NCBI RefSeq assembly: GCF_002078875.1
Contig: NC_034411.1
Coordinates: 53,232,786 to 53,296,785, forward strand
Reading direction: 5' to 3'
Length of the DNA: 64,000 bases
DNA from: Numida meleagris
Lineage: Eukaryota > Chordata > Aves > Galliformes > Numididae
In this document: piece after piece, positions 1-12,200 of the stretch
How positions within the stretch are numbered: the first letter of the stretch is position 1
Layout of the letters: each line of letters starts with the position of its first letter
Program-made: the position numbers and the translations under genes
Notes under the pieces: model-generated
Told to the model about the DNA's origin: nothing
The model's input: only the letters and a program-made list of their open reading frames with translations
Databases searched by the model: none

Positions 1-939
1 AGAATTTCCCGTGTTCCAGTTTGTGGTTACAGACCAAAGACTTGCTAAATGACTCAGAACAATACTAGGCTACCAAAAATTTCACTCCTAAGTTGACAGT
101 TGAACACAACACAAGGAAAAACTAGGTGATATTCTGAGAAAAGTATAATGTTTTCCCAAGACTTTAATTCACCACTGAACCTGTAAAAATGTTTGTTGTT
201 TTTTTTTTCACTCTGTAAAAATATTTTGAGACTAATTAATACAATGGTTCTTCAGGAACAGTGCTAGTGATGCTTAAGTCCATTTTTACGTGTGAAAAGA
301 CTGGTCAGCTCCAGTACTTTCTGACAGCTTCTTACTTATGGATGTAAGGGATATAGAAAATGAAATATCACCCCAGAAATTTTCTCTCCCAATTAAGACT
401 TGAAACACGTCGGTGGATTAGTGGGGGAAAATTTACATCAAGTTTTCTTGAACAATAGTTCATCCACAGATAACTTCAGTACCCAAGGCTATCATGGCAA
501 AAGTTTTCATCATTGTGTTACCCTTCATAAAATCCTAAAATAGTACATTCTTAGGCAATGTGAGTTCATATAAATCTATGAAAGATAAATCAATGAGCAA
601 AATAATGTCACCAGGTACTAGGAGAACAGCACAAATAGAATACATAAAGCAATTAATGTTCAATACTTTCTCCCATACAAACTTTTTGAAGAATATAACT
701 TTTTTAACCAGTATCTATCAAGAAAATCATCTTTTAAGATAAACATACTCCTTTTTTGACACAGGGTAATCTATTTATATCCAATGTTTATCTTCTCTAG
801 GATTTCTCTTTTAGTATAATACTTTGAAAGTATACGTTCTTCACTATCATCCAATATCCAACAAGCAATAGTTAGGATTCATTTAATTAGGTGGTTTGGT
901 CATGCAGAGATACGTATATGATTTTCATTTTTTCTTAAT
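1..939. other. Unique AT-rich non-coding DNA
   Basis: No coding region, RNA gene or repeat family is recognisable. The longest open frame (560-742, 60 codons) has no family features and a composition expected by chance. Confidence 0.6.
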
Positions 940-1451
940 AGAATCATAGAATGGTTTAGGTTGGAAGGAACCTTTAAGATCATCAGTTTCAACCCCCCTG
1001 CTATAGGCAGGGACACCTCCCTCTAGACCAGGTTGCTCAAAGCCCCATCCAACTTGGCCTTGAATGCTTCCAGGGAGGGGGCATCCACGACCTCTCCAGG
1101 CAACTTGTTCCAGTGTCTCACCACTCTCACAGTAATGAATTTCTTCCTGATATCTAGTCTAAATTGACCCTCTTCCAATTTAAAAGCATTTCCCCTTGTC
1201 CTGTCACTACATACCTTCGTAAAAAGTCCCTCCCCAGCTTTCCCGTAGGCCCCCTTCAGGTACTGGAAGGCCACTACAAGGTCTCCTCGGAGCCTTCTCC
1301 TTTCCAGGCTGTATAGCCCCAGCTCTCTCAGCCTGTCCTCACAGGGGAGGTGCTTCAGCCCTCTGATCATCTTTGTGGCCCTCCTCTGGACCTGTTCCAA
1401 CAACTTCATGTCCTTCTTGTGTTGGGGGCTCCAGAACTGGATGTAGTACTC
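940..1451 (-). mobile_element. CR1 LINE, 5'-truncated, minus strand
   Basis: The 3' end lies at the left: it starts with the AGAATCAT-type tail followed by the complement of the CR1 3' UTR (a GGTTGGAAGGAACC-like block). It runs into the C-terminal part of CR1 ORF2 and breaks off at about 1451, inside the sequence for the region after the reverse-transcriptase domain. Such 5' truncation is typical of CR1. It closely resembles the oppositely oriented copy at 38366-38932, which suggests the same subfamily. Confidence 0.95.
1023..1409 (-). pseudogene. CR1 ORF2 C-terminal fragment, 128 codons without a stop
   Basis: The frame encodes the last part of the CR1 ORF2 protein (endonuclease plus reverse transcriptase, which copies CR1 RNA at the insertion site). 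Family hallmarks visible are [14 protein letters not shown] near the start, RELGLYSLERRRLRGDL at about residue 28, [42 protein letters not shown] and the terminal DGALSNLV. It covers only the segment downstream of the polymerase motifs, so it cannot act alone. The first methionine is internal to the family alignment; the true start was lost by truncation. The absence of stops is most simply explained by moderate age. Confidence 0.9.
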
Positions 1452-4400
1452 TTGCTTATTCCTCCTATCTAATGCCTCATTTCTGTGGATAAGTATAGGT
1501 GGACTTTAACATTAGAGGAAAAGAAAATAGCCACAGAATATTCCCATTCTTACTGCTGGTCACACTGTCCTTCCAAAATGCAGATCTTTTCTTTATTGTC
1601 ATAATCTCCATTACAGATATAGCATAGACAGAATAATTACAATGTAAGTTTGGGAAAGTGTGTCCTTTTTGATTAGCATCTAGAGGGGGCACATTTTCTT
1701 CCTCTTGTTTTTGAACACTATATGCAGCTCTATCACATTCACTGCAGGAATTTCCCAGAGAATTTTCAAAAGAACTCTTCCTCTTGTAAACAGGCTGATT
1801 CCTTTGCAAGTATCTATTCCAGAAAAAGGTAAATGTATAAAACTTGAAGGTGGCTGTTATTGTGTACTGGTTGTACCTTTCACTTCACACCTTGTCTACA
1901 CTAAGAATGTTTTTGGGTACGTTTCACACCTAGACTAGAGAACCCATTTTGACTTCCGTCAGCATTTTAGCACCATATTGATTAGAGCTGCATACACAGT
2001 TTTCAAAACACTGCTAGAATATAGATGGTAGCATAGATACTTTCTAAATCCAAACATTAAATTCAAGTTAACATTAGGAAGAAGGCAATTCCCACTTCCA
2101 AAACTTCCTAGCTAATAGAAGCTTACAGCAGCTCTATATACCATTGAGAATTTGTACATTTCAACCACTCATCCTTCGCTTTGCTTCCAATGTAATTATA
2201 GTGCATTATAAAACAATTCAGTGAGCAATGACCCTATGTTTTCTTCCTTGTTTAGTCTGGGAGGTTGTGAAAGTAAATGAAGAGACTTCTGAAAAACAAA
2301 ACATCTGAGAATTGATGACATTTTCTGTTGAATACTTTAGGAGACAAATCACAATTTCTTACTATTAATGCATGCAATTAACTATATTATTCCGTATCAT
2401 TCTGTTAGTATCACTATCCTCAAAAAACTGCCACCAGGAACAAACAAAATTCAGAGATGCCACATTCAAATGGATTTGACATATACTTTTCATTTTCCAG
2501 GAGGACCCAGTACTCAGCTGAAGCCTTTCTTGATGCAGTACGCAGGCTTCAGCACCCTCTGTGGTCATGGCTCAGATAATCATCTCTTCTGCAAGTCTCT
2601 ATCAGGATGAATAGTATATCAATGTTATTATCAGGAAAGGTTATTGCTGTCAATAAGCAATGAAATGCTTAAATCGGCTATATCGAGTTTAGGCACCACA
2701 AACCAAAGTCAGGCATGCATCATTGTACAAAAAATTTTGCTGAAGGAGAGAAAGAGTGCTACTAAGTTCCTATCAATCCGGTATGTCTATGTATGATTTA
2801 GTCACGTTTTGGGTTGCAGGTTACACTCCAGTTTCAAACTGCTGAGACCATATGAGACCAACCTCTTCAATGGCTTTGGCACTTAGAAAGAAATGTACCA
2901 AAATACACCCTTCCTGACACCTTACAAGCATGTAGAAAGAAAATATTAGTGATATAACTGATACTTACTACACCTTCTCATTAGAGGAAAATGACTGGTG
3001 CTTCAAGCTGCAACAGTGAATGTAGCAGATTTAAACTCCTTCTACCTCAAGTGTTCACAGCATTTGTAGCAGCAGCAATATCCTGGAGGCAGAAGCAGAC
3101 TTTCAAAGGTAAAAGTCCTGAAGGACAGTCAGCAACTTCATCTGACTTTTGGGTGTCCATGGTATATGGCTTTGCATTCTTCTCTTTCTGAGGTTTATAG
3201 CTGTAAAATACAAGATGACCTTTGAATGGTAGTAGGCAAACATAGACAAACACAAAGACTGAATCCTGTCAGTACGTAAAAAGGACACTTCAGTGGAGCT
3301 TTTCTAGCAAGGCACAAATCAAGCACTGTGCTACTGAAGATTCTTGAGATATTCTTAAAACTGATAGGTTTTAATGGGACACTCTAAGGCTTCAAGGTCA
3401 ATTTCCATCAGGCTGGGCCACCACCAGTGTAAGTTGCACTATGACACCAGTATAAATTCAGATTTTGTAATTACTAGTACTAATATCTGACATTCCTCAT
3501 CTGTAAAAAGACACTCACTAGCTGTGTGTTTACACCACATGTTGCACATCAAAGGGAGCTTGCTGTGGGGACATACAAGCCCATGCTCAGAAGGGGGGGA
3601 AATCCAAAGCTTTAGGTGACCAGCGTCAGTGAATTCCACATCCTGTGCTAATAATCTCAGGCTCTCAACAGCTTTCATTATCTCAGTGCTTTATAAAGGC
3701 TCTCACATATCCTTCTTCCTTTCAGCTCTGGGCACAGGAGGGTAAGTTTGCACCTACCCACAGTGTACAGTGCAAACACTGTGTAGGAGGGCTTTATAGG
3801 AAGGATGATTTGCCATCCCCCATGTGGAGCAGACTGTGCTCATGAAAAAACAAATGACTTAAGGACATGATCATCCCGTATCTCAAGTGGTGGAAGAAAT
3901 AAGAATCTGCTGGGAGGGACAGAGGGCAGCAGCTGTAAAGGCACTGATTGATCGATGTGGGAGGGTCTCCCATACAAAACTGACATTGATCTATCTTTTA
4001 ATCTAACAGCACAACAACAAATCTTAAGGCAATCAATTTTAATGGTATTAATAGTTCCATTCAAATTATTCACTTTCTACCTTAATTTGGGAGGCTGGCT
4101 TCATATTTCCTCAGCAGATTTGTCAAATAACTATTGCTATTTCTCTGAGACCAGCTTTCCTTATTGCTTCATTTCTTTAGCACTCTCACTTCTTTAAAGT
4201 GTTAAATTTCCTCCCAGCACTGAATAATTACTAATTCATTCATTTGCTTCTTGTTGTGATAATATTTCTTCTTTCTATAAATCATTTCCATGTTAGCTTT
4301 TTTTCCTTTTGGCAAAGCACAGCCAACTTCAACATGTCTTAATCCAACACAAACTCCAATCAGTTTAGATAATCTTTGTCACTCCTGAGTCAAGGTTGGG

Positions 4401-5062
4401 CACAGGTCAGGACTCTCCATTCTAGTAATTGCCTTTACTTCATCTATAATTTGTTGTCTTGAATAAACCATCAGTTCTGCTTGTTTCTTTTTCCCCCTCC
4501 ATTTTTTTTCCTCATCCAGCAGCTATGGGAATTAAAAGGAAATTTTTCTCTGGCAACAATAGACACTAAGTAAAATTTTTATCCCATTCCAGTGTTTTGA
4601 ACTGGGTGAGAGGATGAAATGGAGCAGGGCTAGGAAGAAACACTTTGCGGGAGAAAGCAGTAACTTGAGCAGCAAGCTCACATAACTCATAGCCCTGCAA
4701 GCATATGATCATCTTCCACGGCTGCTTAAGTCTCTGGAATAAGTAAATAAATAATAAATAAATGAACAGAAGCCAAATTACTGTATTCCTGTAGCCAATA
4801 GCCACACAGTGATGCAGTAACATTAATTTCCATTTCAATTTGTTTCTAAGTAAGATATGAATGTAAATACATGTAAACACCATATGTATAAGTCATATAT
4901 CCCTGCTATTAAGGGACTACATCTTCAGTTAAGGGATTACAGTTAATGGAATGCAATTAAGTAAATATATCTTTAGTTTCAAATAATTTCCTAATTTCAG
5001 AAAATTCAAATGCTTTTAGAAAAGTCATTTCTGTTTACTGTAAGTTTGGAGACTGATTTTTT
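1452..5062. other. Unique non-coding DNA with one unexplained minus-strand ORF
   Basis: No repeat family is recognised with confidence. A 110-codon minus-strand frame (1477-1809) abuts the truncated CR1. It has a cysteine pair (CSEC) and an acidic run but no domain I know. Short AAAT repeats occur at about 4742-4765. The remaining short frames look like chance. Confidence 0.5.
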
Positions 5063-5100
5063 TATTTTCACATACTCTTTCATAAGAGTATGTGAAAATA
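5063..5100. repeat. Perfect inverted repeat (17-bp arms, 4-nt loop)
   Basis: The left arm 5063-5079 and right arm 5084-5100 are exact reverse complements separated by TCAT. The segment CATAAGAGTAT at 5081-5091 recurs as a direct repeat at 5101-5111, so part of the right arm has been duplicated. It is AT-rich and not part of a recognised transposon. Confidence 0.9.
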
Positions 5101-5199
5101 CATAAGAGTATTCCTACTGACCACTTCCAGAGGCAGGCTCAGTACACTTTTCATCTGACACAGTGAGACAGATCTTACATCAAAGCGTGGGTCCTCTTT

Positions 5200-5352
5200 A
5201 TAGAATCATAGAAACACAGAGTCATGGAATGGCTTGTGTTGGAAGGGACCTCAGGGGTCAGCAAGTTCAAATCCCCCTGCCACAGGCAGGGTTGCAAACT
5301 GCTAGATTGAGTACTAGGTCAGGTTGCCCAGGACCCCATCCAACCCTGGCCT
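5200..5352 (-). mobile_element. CR1 LINE 3' end, minus strand
   Basis: It begins with a degraded AGAATCAT-type tail and matches the CR1 3' UTR (GTTGGAAGGGACCTCAGGGG) through to the complement of the terminal codons of ORF2 (the CCCCATCCAACCCTGGCC block). Only about 150 bp are present, so no useful coding potential remains. Confidence 0.9.
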
Positions 5353-5689
5353 TACATTAGCATAATACCTATAATTGGCTTATAGGCTGGTGGATTTAGA
5401 GATTTTTTGCCATGTACTTGCCACTCAGACATCCATATATGTTTCATAATTTTGATATTTAGCTCACCTAACTTATTATTTCTACAGTATCTGAAAAGAT
5501 GACCCCACCTTGAAACAGCAGAGTTACCTTTCAGAAGTCTTCTCTTCTCTGTCTTTTGCAGACAGACAGTCTGGCCTTTTAAGGCTGAACTTCAGCTAGC
5601 TTGTCAAGGGTGTGGTCAGCTGTGTGAAAATCTCTTGTTGTGTCTATGGCTCATGTCCTTGCAAATAAATTAAATTCACAAGTTAACAG

Positions 5690-6205
5690 GACCATAGGTG
5701 TTCAAAGGGACCTCTAGAGATCATCTAGTCCAACCCCCTGCTAAAGCACCTTCCCTACAGCAGGTTACATAGGAAAGTGTCCAAGCAGGTTTTGAATGTC
5801 TCCAGAGAAGAAGACTTCACAACCTCTTTGTGCAATTTGTTCCAGTGCTCTGTCACCCTCAAAATAAAAAATTTCTTCCTCTTGTTCATATGGAACCTCC
5901 TGTGTTCTAGTTTGTCACTACTTCTTGTTCTGTTGCTGGACAAAGTTGAAAAGAGCCTGGACCCATCCACTTAACACTTGCCCTTTAGATATTTATAAGC
6001 ATTGTTAAGATCTCCTCTCACTATTCCCTTCTCCGGGCTGAGCAGTCCCATCTCTCAGCCTTTGCTCATAAGGGAGATTCTCCAGGCTTCCAATCATCTA
6101 TGGGGTCCTCCACTGGGCTCTCTCTAGCAGTTTCCAGTCTTTCTTGATTTGAAGGGCCCAGAACTGGATGCAGTATTCCAGATGTGGCTTAGCAAAAGTT
6201 CTCAC
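5690..6205 (-). mobile_element. Older CR1 LINE fragment, minus strand
   Basis: It contains the complement of CR1 3' sequence (AGGGACCTCTAGAGATCATC) followed by ORF2 C-terminal sequence. A 71-codon remnant at 5755-5970 still reads HMNKRKKFFILRVTEHWNKL, equivalent to the RKKFFTVRVVRHWN block of intact copies. Frameshifts and substitutions interrupt the rest, and the 8-bp tail is no longer obvious. It is more diverged than the 940-1451 copy, so probably an older subfamily. Confidence 0.88.
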
Positions 6206-7885
6206 AAACCTAACAACTGTATATCCTTCATCTTTATAAGATTCAGTAAGATTCAAGTCAGACAAAATATTGAACATAGCTCAGTGCTATGTCCATGCAG
6301 CTAGACCCATCTGGCCAGAAACTGAGAAGAGTTGGAGGAGCCTTACAGAAGAGTATGTGTGCAGTGGCCACAATCCTTCACCCTGCTCAGCAGTCATATT
6401 ATTGTTTCCCAATGCAGGCATTTTTATTTAGCTTGAAAATTAAAGCCTGACATGTCATTCTTGTGTAGACAAGAAAAAAAAGTTGAGCAACAAAAAGGCT
6501 GTATGAGAGCTCTGCAATGATTTTAAAAGGTGAGAGAGATATTTGGTCATCAAGTATGAGTAGAAAGGCTGTGTTTTCTTGGGTGTCTAGAAACTCTTGT
6601 GTGAACCATCTTAAAGTTTACTATCTTTCAGTCTTTCCTTTTTTCTTTTCTCCTCTCTTTCAGCTAGAGAACACAATTGTTAAATGTCTCTTCCATTCAT
6701 TTCAACCCATCTCTGATAATTATACCTTCTTACTGATGTGTTATTAATACCTTTGAATGCCAGACATGGTGTAAGAACTTATGGTCCCAGGCAATGAACA
6801 CATATATGAGAAAGGTTTTCCTATTCTATCTTTTATTCTACAGAATGTTGACAAGTAATTTACTAGACGATAAAATAATGCAGCTTTTCTATGAGTGCAG
6901 AGATTGGTGTGTTTTGATTGAGAAACTGGAATTGTTGTAGGGTGAGTCTGAAATTCATTTCTACAATATTGATTCAAGAGGACAGTTAAGTCCTTCAAAG
7001 CAAGATAGAGGGCTGCTTTATGACCTTTTTTTAATAGAGACAGAAATACAGCTGCAAATTTTCAGAACACTTCACCTGCCATCTCCTACATTTCCATTCT
7101 GATATTTCCCCCAACAGCCGCTACATGCTAGGAATGCCCTGGAAACTACTAGTAGTTTGCAAAAGCTGTCCTTTCCCATGAGAATAAACAAATGGCTCCT
7201 GGAACAGGTGGTGGGCAGGAAGGACTATGCAACTGGCAGAGTCTGCAATCTAAATAATATCCTGCCAGCAGAGATCCAGACATTTCGGTTGCAAGAAAAT
7301 TCTTCCTAGTTTCCATGCACAACAGACTGTTTTCCATTGAAATTCAGTATGAATTGACAAGCAGTACATTATATAAGAAAGGGATTGTTAATTTATTAGG
7401 CAAGTCTGGTAATGTTGGGAAAACATATCCTCTTAACAAAGCCTGGGGAACTGTGGGCATGAAAAGCTCTAAAATAAGGTATGACCTTATCCCTCCTCAC
7501 CCTCTTTGCCTGCACTGCAGGCAGTCTCTCACAGTCTATTCTGCTTCTGCTTTTCACTCACAGTCTTTGACATTTTATGTGGATACTGAGATAAGGTTGT
7601 AACAGGAGAACAATGCAAGTAGCGTGGTAGAGTGTTTTCCCTCTCTCCAACTCCAGTTTCTCATCCTACCCCAGAAAAGTACAAACAACTAACACAGCTG
7701 CAGCCTTTTAACAACTTGGGATTGGGTTCACACTTTCATTCAGGACAGTCCACTAGAATGATTTCTGTTTGTCTGAGATACCAAAGCAGTCAAATTTGAA
7801 ACCAGTTTGTTTTTTTAGTGTAAGAGATGTCAACTAGAGAAATATAGGCCTTTTCTAGGACTATATTTAGAGTTCTGTGAAAGAT
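6206..7885. other. Unique non-coding DNA
   Basis: No gene, RNA or repeat family was recognised. All frames are short and lack domain features. Confidence 0.5.
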
Positions 7886-7998
7886 ATAAATCACAGAATC
7901 ATAGAATCATAGAATTAGCTAGGTTGGAAAAGACCTACAAGATCATCCAGTCCAACCATCCACCTACCACAAATAACCCCTCTAAACCATGTCTCTCA
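7886..7998 (-). mobile_element. Short CR1 LINE 3' end, minus strand
   Basis: Two copies of the AGAATCAT tail unit are followed by a GTTGGAAAAGACCTACAAGATCAT block, then the match ends. The GGAAAAGACC form and the CCACCTACCAC stretch resemble the CR1 class seen at 55113 rather than that at 940. Confidence 0.9.
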
Positions 7999-9135
7999 AA
8001 ATGTTAAAATAAAATTTAAAAAAAGCAAGACTTACGTCTATTCAATTCAGCAAATTCTCCATTAAAGGTATTAAAGATCTAGCCATTTTTATAGTTCAGG
8101 AGGAAAAAACTTCATCAGAAGGATCAGAAGTGCTGTTTTCTGAAACAAAAGTTTCAAACTGCAGTGGAAAGACATGGAAATGAAGTGGCATTTTTTCATA
8201 AGTTTTAAATAATTCTGATGTTTCCTAACAATAGGCAAATAGTCTCTTGACTATTTCAAATAGAATATTTAATAGAATAAATAAAAAAATCAAAATGCCA
8301 AACAAAATTAGTTAACATATTTTCAGATACCTCATCTTCTTTCCTTTACATGACAATCAGTTTTCACTGTATTCCAGGTAGTCAACAAATCATTAATGAA
8401 GACCAAACTGCCATAAAGTTTTAAACATTAATTTGTCCTTCTTACTGTTTGTCTGGTTTCTGAGACTTTGAGATACAGAGTTACTTTTCATGATTCCTCT
8501 GCGGAGAAAATAGCTAGAAGCTAATGGTTTTTTTCAATATTTTCTTCTGAAACTGGGTTACTCACATAATTCTATAACTCCAGGAGGCCATCTTCTAAAT
8601 TAATAAAAAAAAATGCTTAAAGCAGTTGCAATGTTGTGTATTATTCCTCAATACAAATGTAACATCTGGTAGAAGAAAGTCTAAACAACTGTAAACAAAA
8701 ATTTTCACAGATGAAACATTCTGCTTTCATTAAAAAAAAAAAAGAAAAAGAAAAAAACATATGTTTCCAGAGAAAAAAATTTCCTTTGAAAATTTGTTTT
8801 TATTTTCATCTGAAAATGCTGGAAACTCTTCTGATACGTTCTTTCCCCAGTGCATAATCACCTTCCCTGTGTAAAGAAGCTTTTTTTTTGTATTTGCTAT
8901 TAGCTGACTTCAGCTCCCATCTATTATACTTTACAATGCCTTTGTCTTCTAGATTAAAGAACACTTCAGTAGGTAGTGTTTCTTCACTGTGAAGTTACTC
9001 ATATCATTGCTATAATCAAGCTACCACTCGATCTTCTTTTACTTTAAAGGAGCAGGAGGGATGAAAGACCTAAGACTATGAACTGTGGAAGGCCACTAGA
9101 ATGGAAAGCCTAGTGTTCTTCATAGGACCTGTTGT
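7999..9135. other. AT-rich non-coding DNA with an A-rich tract
   Basis: No gene is recognised. An A-rich low-complexity tract with interspersed G lies at 8732-8757. Confidence 0.5.
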
Positions 9136-9290
9136 TTGCCCTCAGGCAAACCAGTTTATCTATCCTCATGTCTTCCTTTCTACGGATTTATTCCCGGTTG
9201 TTTAAATTGCAAAGTCTTTGGGTGTGTCTGTAGCGCAGATTAGCAACCTTTCTTTTCCCCGGTCTTTATTAGTGCAATAAAAGGCAGCCT
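9136..9290 (+). mobile_element. Possible ancient CORE-SINE/MIR-like relic
   Basis: The order of short blocks (a GGCAAACCAGTTTATC-like stretch, a TCCTCATGTCTTCC stretch, then AAATTGCAAAGTCTTTGGG and TGTGTCTGTAGCGCA) resembles the order seen in amniote MIR/CORE-type SINEs and their LINE-like tails. Each block is short and diverged, so this is only a suggestion. Confidence 0.3.
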
Positions 9291-12200
9291 CACCATAGTA
9301 CAAAGGGGTCTATCCATCATAGTTTATTTATACTTCTTTGGCTGGTAACTGTTCTTACACTGTTCTTTAAAGTTTTTCTTTATTTGCTTGTTTGTTTTCT
9401 ACATGAAACATTGATTAACACTGAAGACACAAGAATACCTCTTTAGATCACTGCTGACCTAATTTCAGAAAATTTAGAATCTACTTCTCATAAGAATCTG
9501 AGTTTTTTTCCATCAATTTCAAATCCCAGGAGAAAATCAATGTTAAAAAAAAAAAGATTCCAATGTATATTTGTGTGTTTATATTTTAACAGTTAGATCA
9601 CTAGTGCAGGAAGTTCTGTTTTTTAGAACATTAATTGTTCTTTTTAAGTTAAGTATAGGCTAAATCTTTATCTTTTACACTGCCATTGTCATCATAGCAG
9701 AATTTGTACTTCATATATTGCTCTTGTAAATATTTTGGCAATAATTAAAGGCCTTAAATAGCTGAGGCAAAAGTAAGAGCATCATTGAATGACACCTGAA
9801 CTCTGCTTCATAATGCTTACTGGTTTTTATGTAAGTTGAGTTAATTAAACTCAGAGTAAAGGCTAAAGGGTTAATCAAATCCAGGGCAAAGTGGAAGATT
9901 TTTGAAGTTAAGCGTGTCCAGAAACATAACTGCAGTCAAGACAAACAATTCTGAGGATATTTCAAAAGCAACATGCCATGATAGGCAGCGATAGGTAACT
10001 TGTGGTAGATTACATTCCTCTCTGGCTACCCAATTCTGTCTGTATACTGTGATCATCAATGACAAACTACATAACAATGCTTTAGCAAAGAGACCAAAAC
10101 AACGGAAAAAGAAGGTGGTACAGTACTTTCACCAAGGCATTTCCTACTTTCTGAGTTCTCCTAACACTACTAAAAGTACTATTAAACGTTCTACCATGCA
10201 CAGCACAGAAATCCAGATTTGGACAGTTACATGAAGGTACTAAACTGTATACTTTCATGAAATTCATCAGATCACTTTTCACCTACTCCAAGAAAAAAAC
10301 ATTAGTGAGGGTTAGTTCATGACCCAGTTCACTCTAGAGTGCCTCCAAAATTAATTAAGCTGAATATTAATTCTTACTCCATAAGAAAGAATAAGCTAAA
10401 GTGCTACTGAAGACTGGTAAGGATACTATGAGAAAGTTTGCATTCAGTTGTTCCAAAAATTGAATTTATTTTCTATCTTTGTATAGCAAATTCTATTCCA
10501 ACTCAATGAATATGGAGGAAGACAAGGAAAAAAAAAGGTCTGAGATGAGGGTGGTGACATGTTCATTAATGTGACACTCAGACCCAATTTAAAGTGTCAG
10601 GGTCAATATGGGTATCTTAAAGACTAGCAAATTATTTGCACTGTCCATCTCACCGTTCTGAGCAGAAGCCTAAAAGTGAAACCAGTGGGCTGAAATTTCC
10701 ACAATAAACCCTTCCCAAACTCAAGGTCATATAACTGTGCAAAGCATTAACTTATTAGCTAGTGCAGATCAAAGCCTTTCAAATTTTATGATAAAACAGA
10801 AGACAACCCATAATGGTACCTAACAAAGCCTGTTGTCCCGGTTGTACACAAGGATAACTCCTTGCTAGTTTCTCACCTTATAATTTTTTCTGGTTGTTTC
10901 TAACATTTACCCTTCATTTCTCATGGCTTGAACCATAGCTTTAGGGATGATTCAAATGTTAACCATGAAAAGGTATAAGAAGCCAGATGGGTAGTGTTTA
11001 CTAGTAGGGTGATCTGCTCAGATTTATCCTGCATACTAGAATTCTGACAAAAGGAAAACATATATATGCGCAAAGGCTCCTGGCAGGTTTGTTTGAGTTT
11101 TGTTTTCATGGTCAGCAATCTAATGTGATTTTGAAAGTAACTGAAGTGTTCATTATGTATCAAGGACACAGAAAGGCTCTATAACTGGTGCCCTGGATGG
11201 CTTAAAATTGTATTGGCGCCTTCCTGCCTGCTTCAGTATCTTAAACTAGGCATGAATCACAAGTAAATTGCCCAGTCTAATCAAATTCCACCTGAATATA
11301 TATTACATGGAGTTGCAGAAGATGTGCTATATCTTGAAAAATGGAAATATTTCAAGGCCTAATCAGATCACTTTAAGTGGAAAAGCAGTGATCACTAATG
11401 CCAAATGAAATTAGGTCGTGGAAAGTACCAAATGGGTTATTAGATAAGGGCACAGTGATCACTAATATAAATTATTGATTACTACTTCCAAATTCCACTG
11501 TATGAATGACATCTCCTCCAGTGTTTCTAACCACACGTCAGTTGTTTTGGGACTAACATCCTTTAACCTTACACTTGCGAAGTACATGCCAGGAATCAAT
11601 GTGATAGATAAAGCTCGATCCATCATTATTTATTTCTAGTTTTTGTATGATATGCTATTAAGCTCAATGGCAAATAAGTAGATATACTCCTAAGCTCAGG
11701 ATCAAGCTGAGGGTGATTTCTTCAGAAGAAGCAGAGAGGGAAAGAGAAGTGTGATTTCAAAGAACGTCTGTAGTCAGGAACTGAGCAACCAGAATTCTTA
11801 ATGGAGTTTAAATCATCTTTCACTGTCATACGTTCTCAAAGATCTGCAGCAGGAGGGTAAAGAGTGTATAAGTCTCTGCTGTTATGTAGGGGAATTTAAG
11901 AAATAAAAATATTAACAACAGTGGGCTGAGGAAACACCTTACTATGGAAGGTAACATTCTTCTTATATATTGGAAAGTTTTCAGACAGCCAAGAAAGATG
12001 TATCATACTCAGACCAAAGAAAACCCCAAAGCACTCAATTCCCAGATATTTAGATATGCAGAACCCAAGTCGTAGCAGCCAGTGGAGGTTTACCAGAGCC
12101 ACAGCAATAAGTACTGACAGTACTGAGCCAGTGTGTAAAAGGAAGAGAAAAAACACATGCTGACTCACAAAATATGGATCACTGGGCTGATTTGCCTTCA

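Noticed and set aside
3490..3515. TTCCTCATCTGTAAAA-like string suggesting another MIR
   Set aside because: Only one short block matches; flanking sequence does not follow the MIR order.
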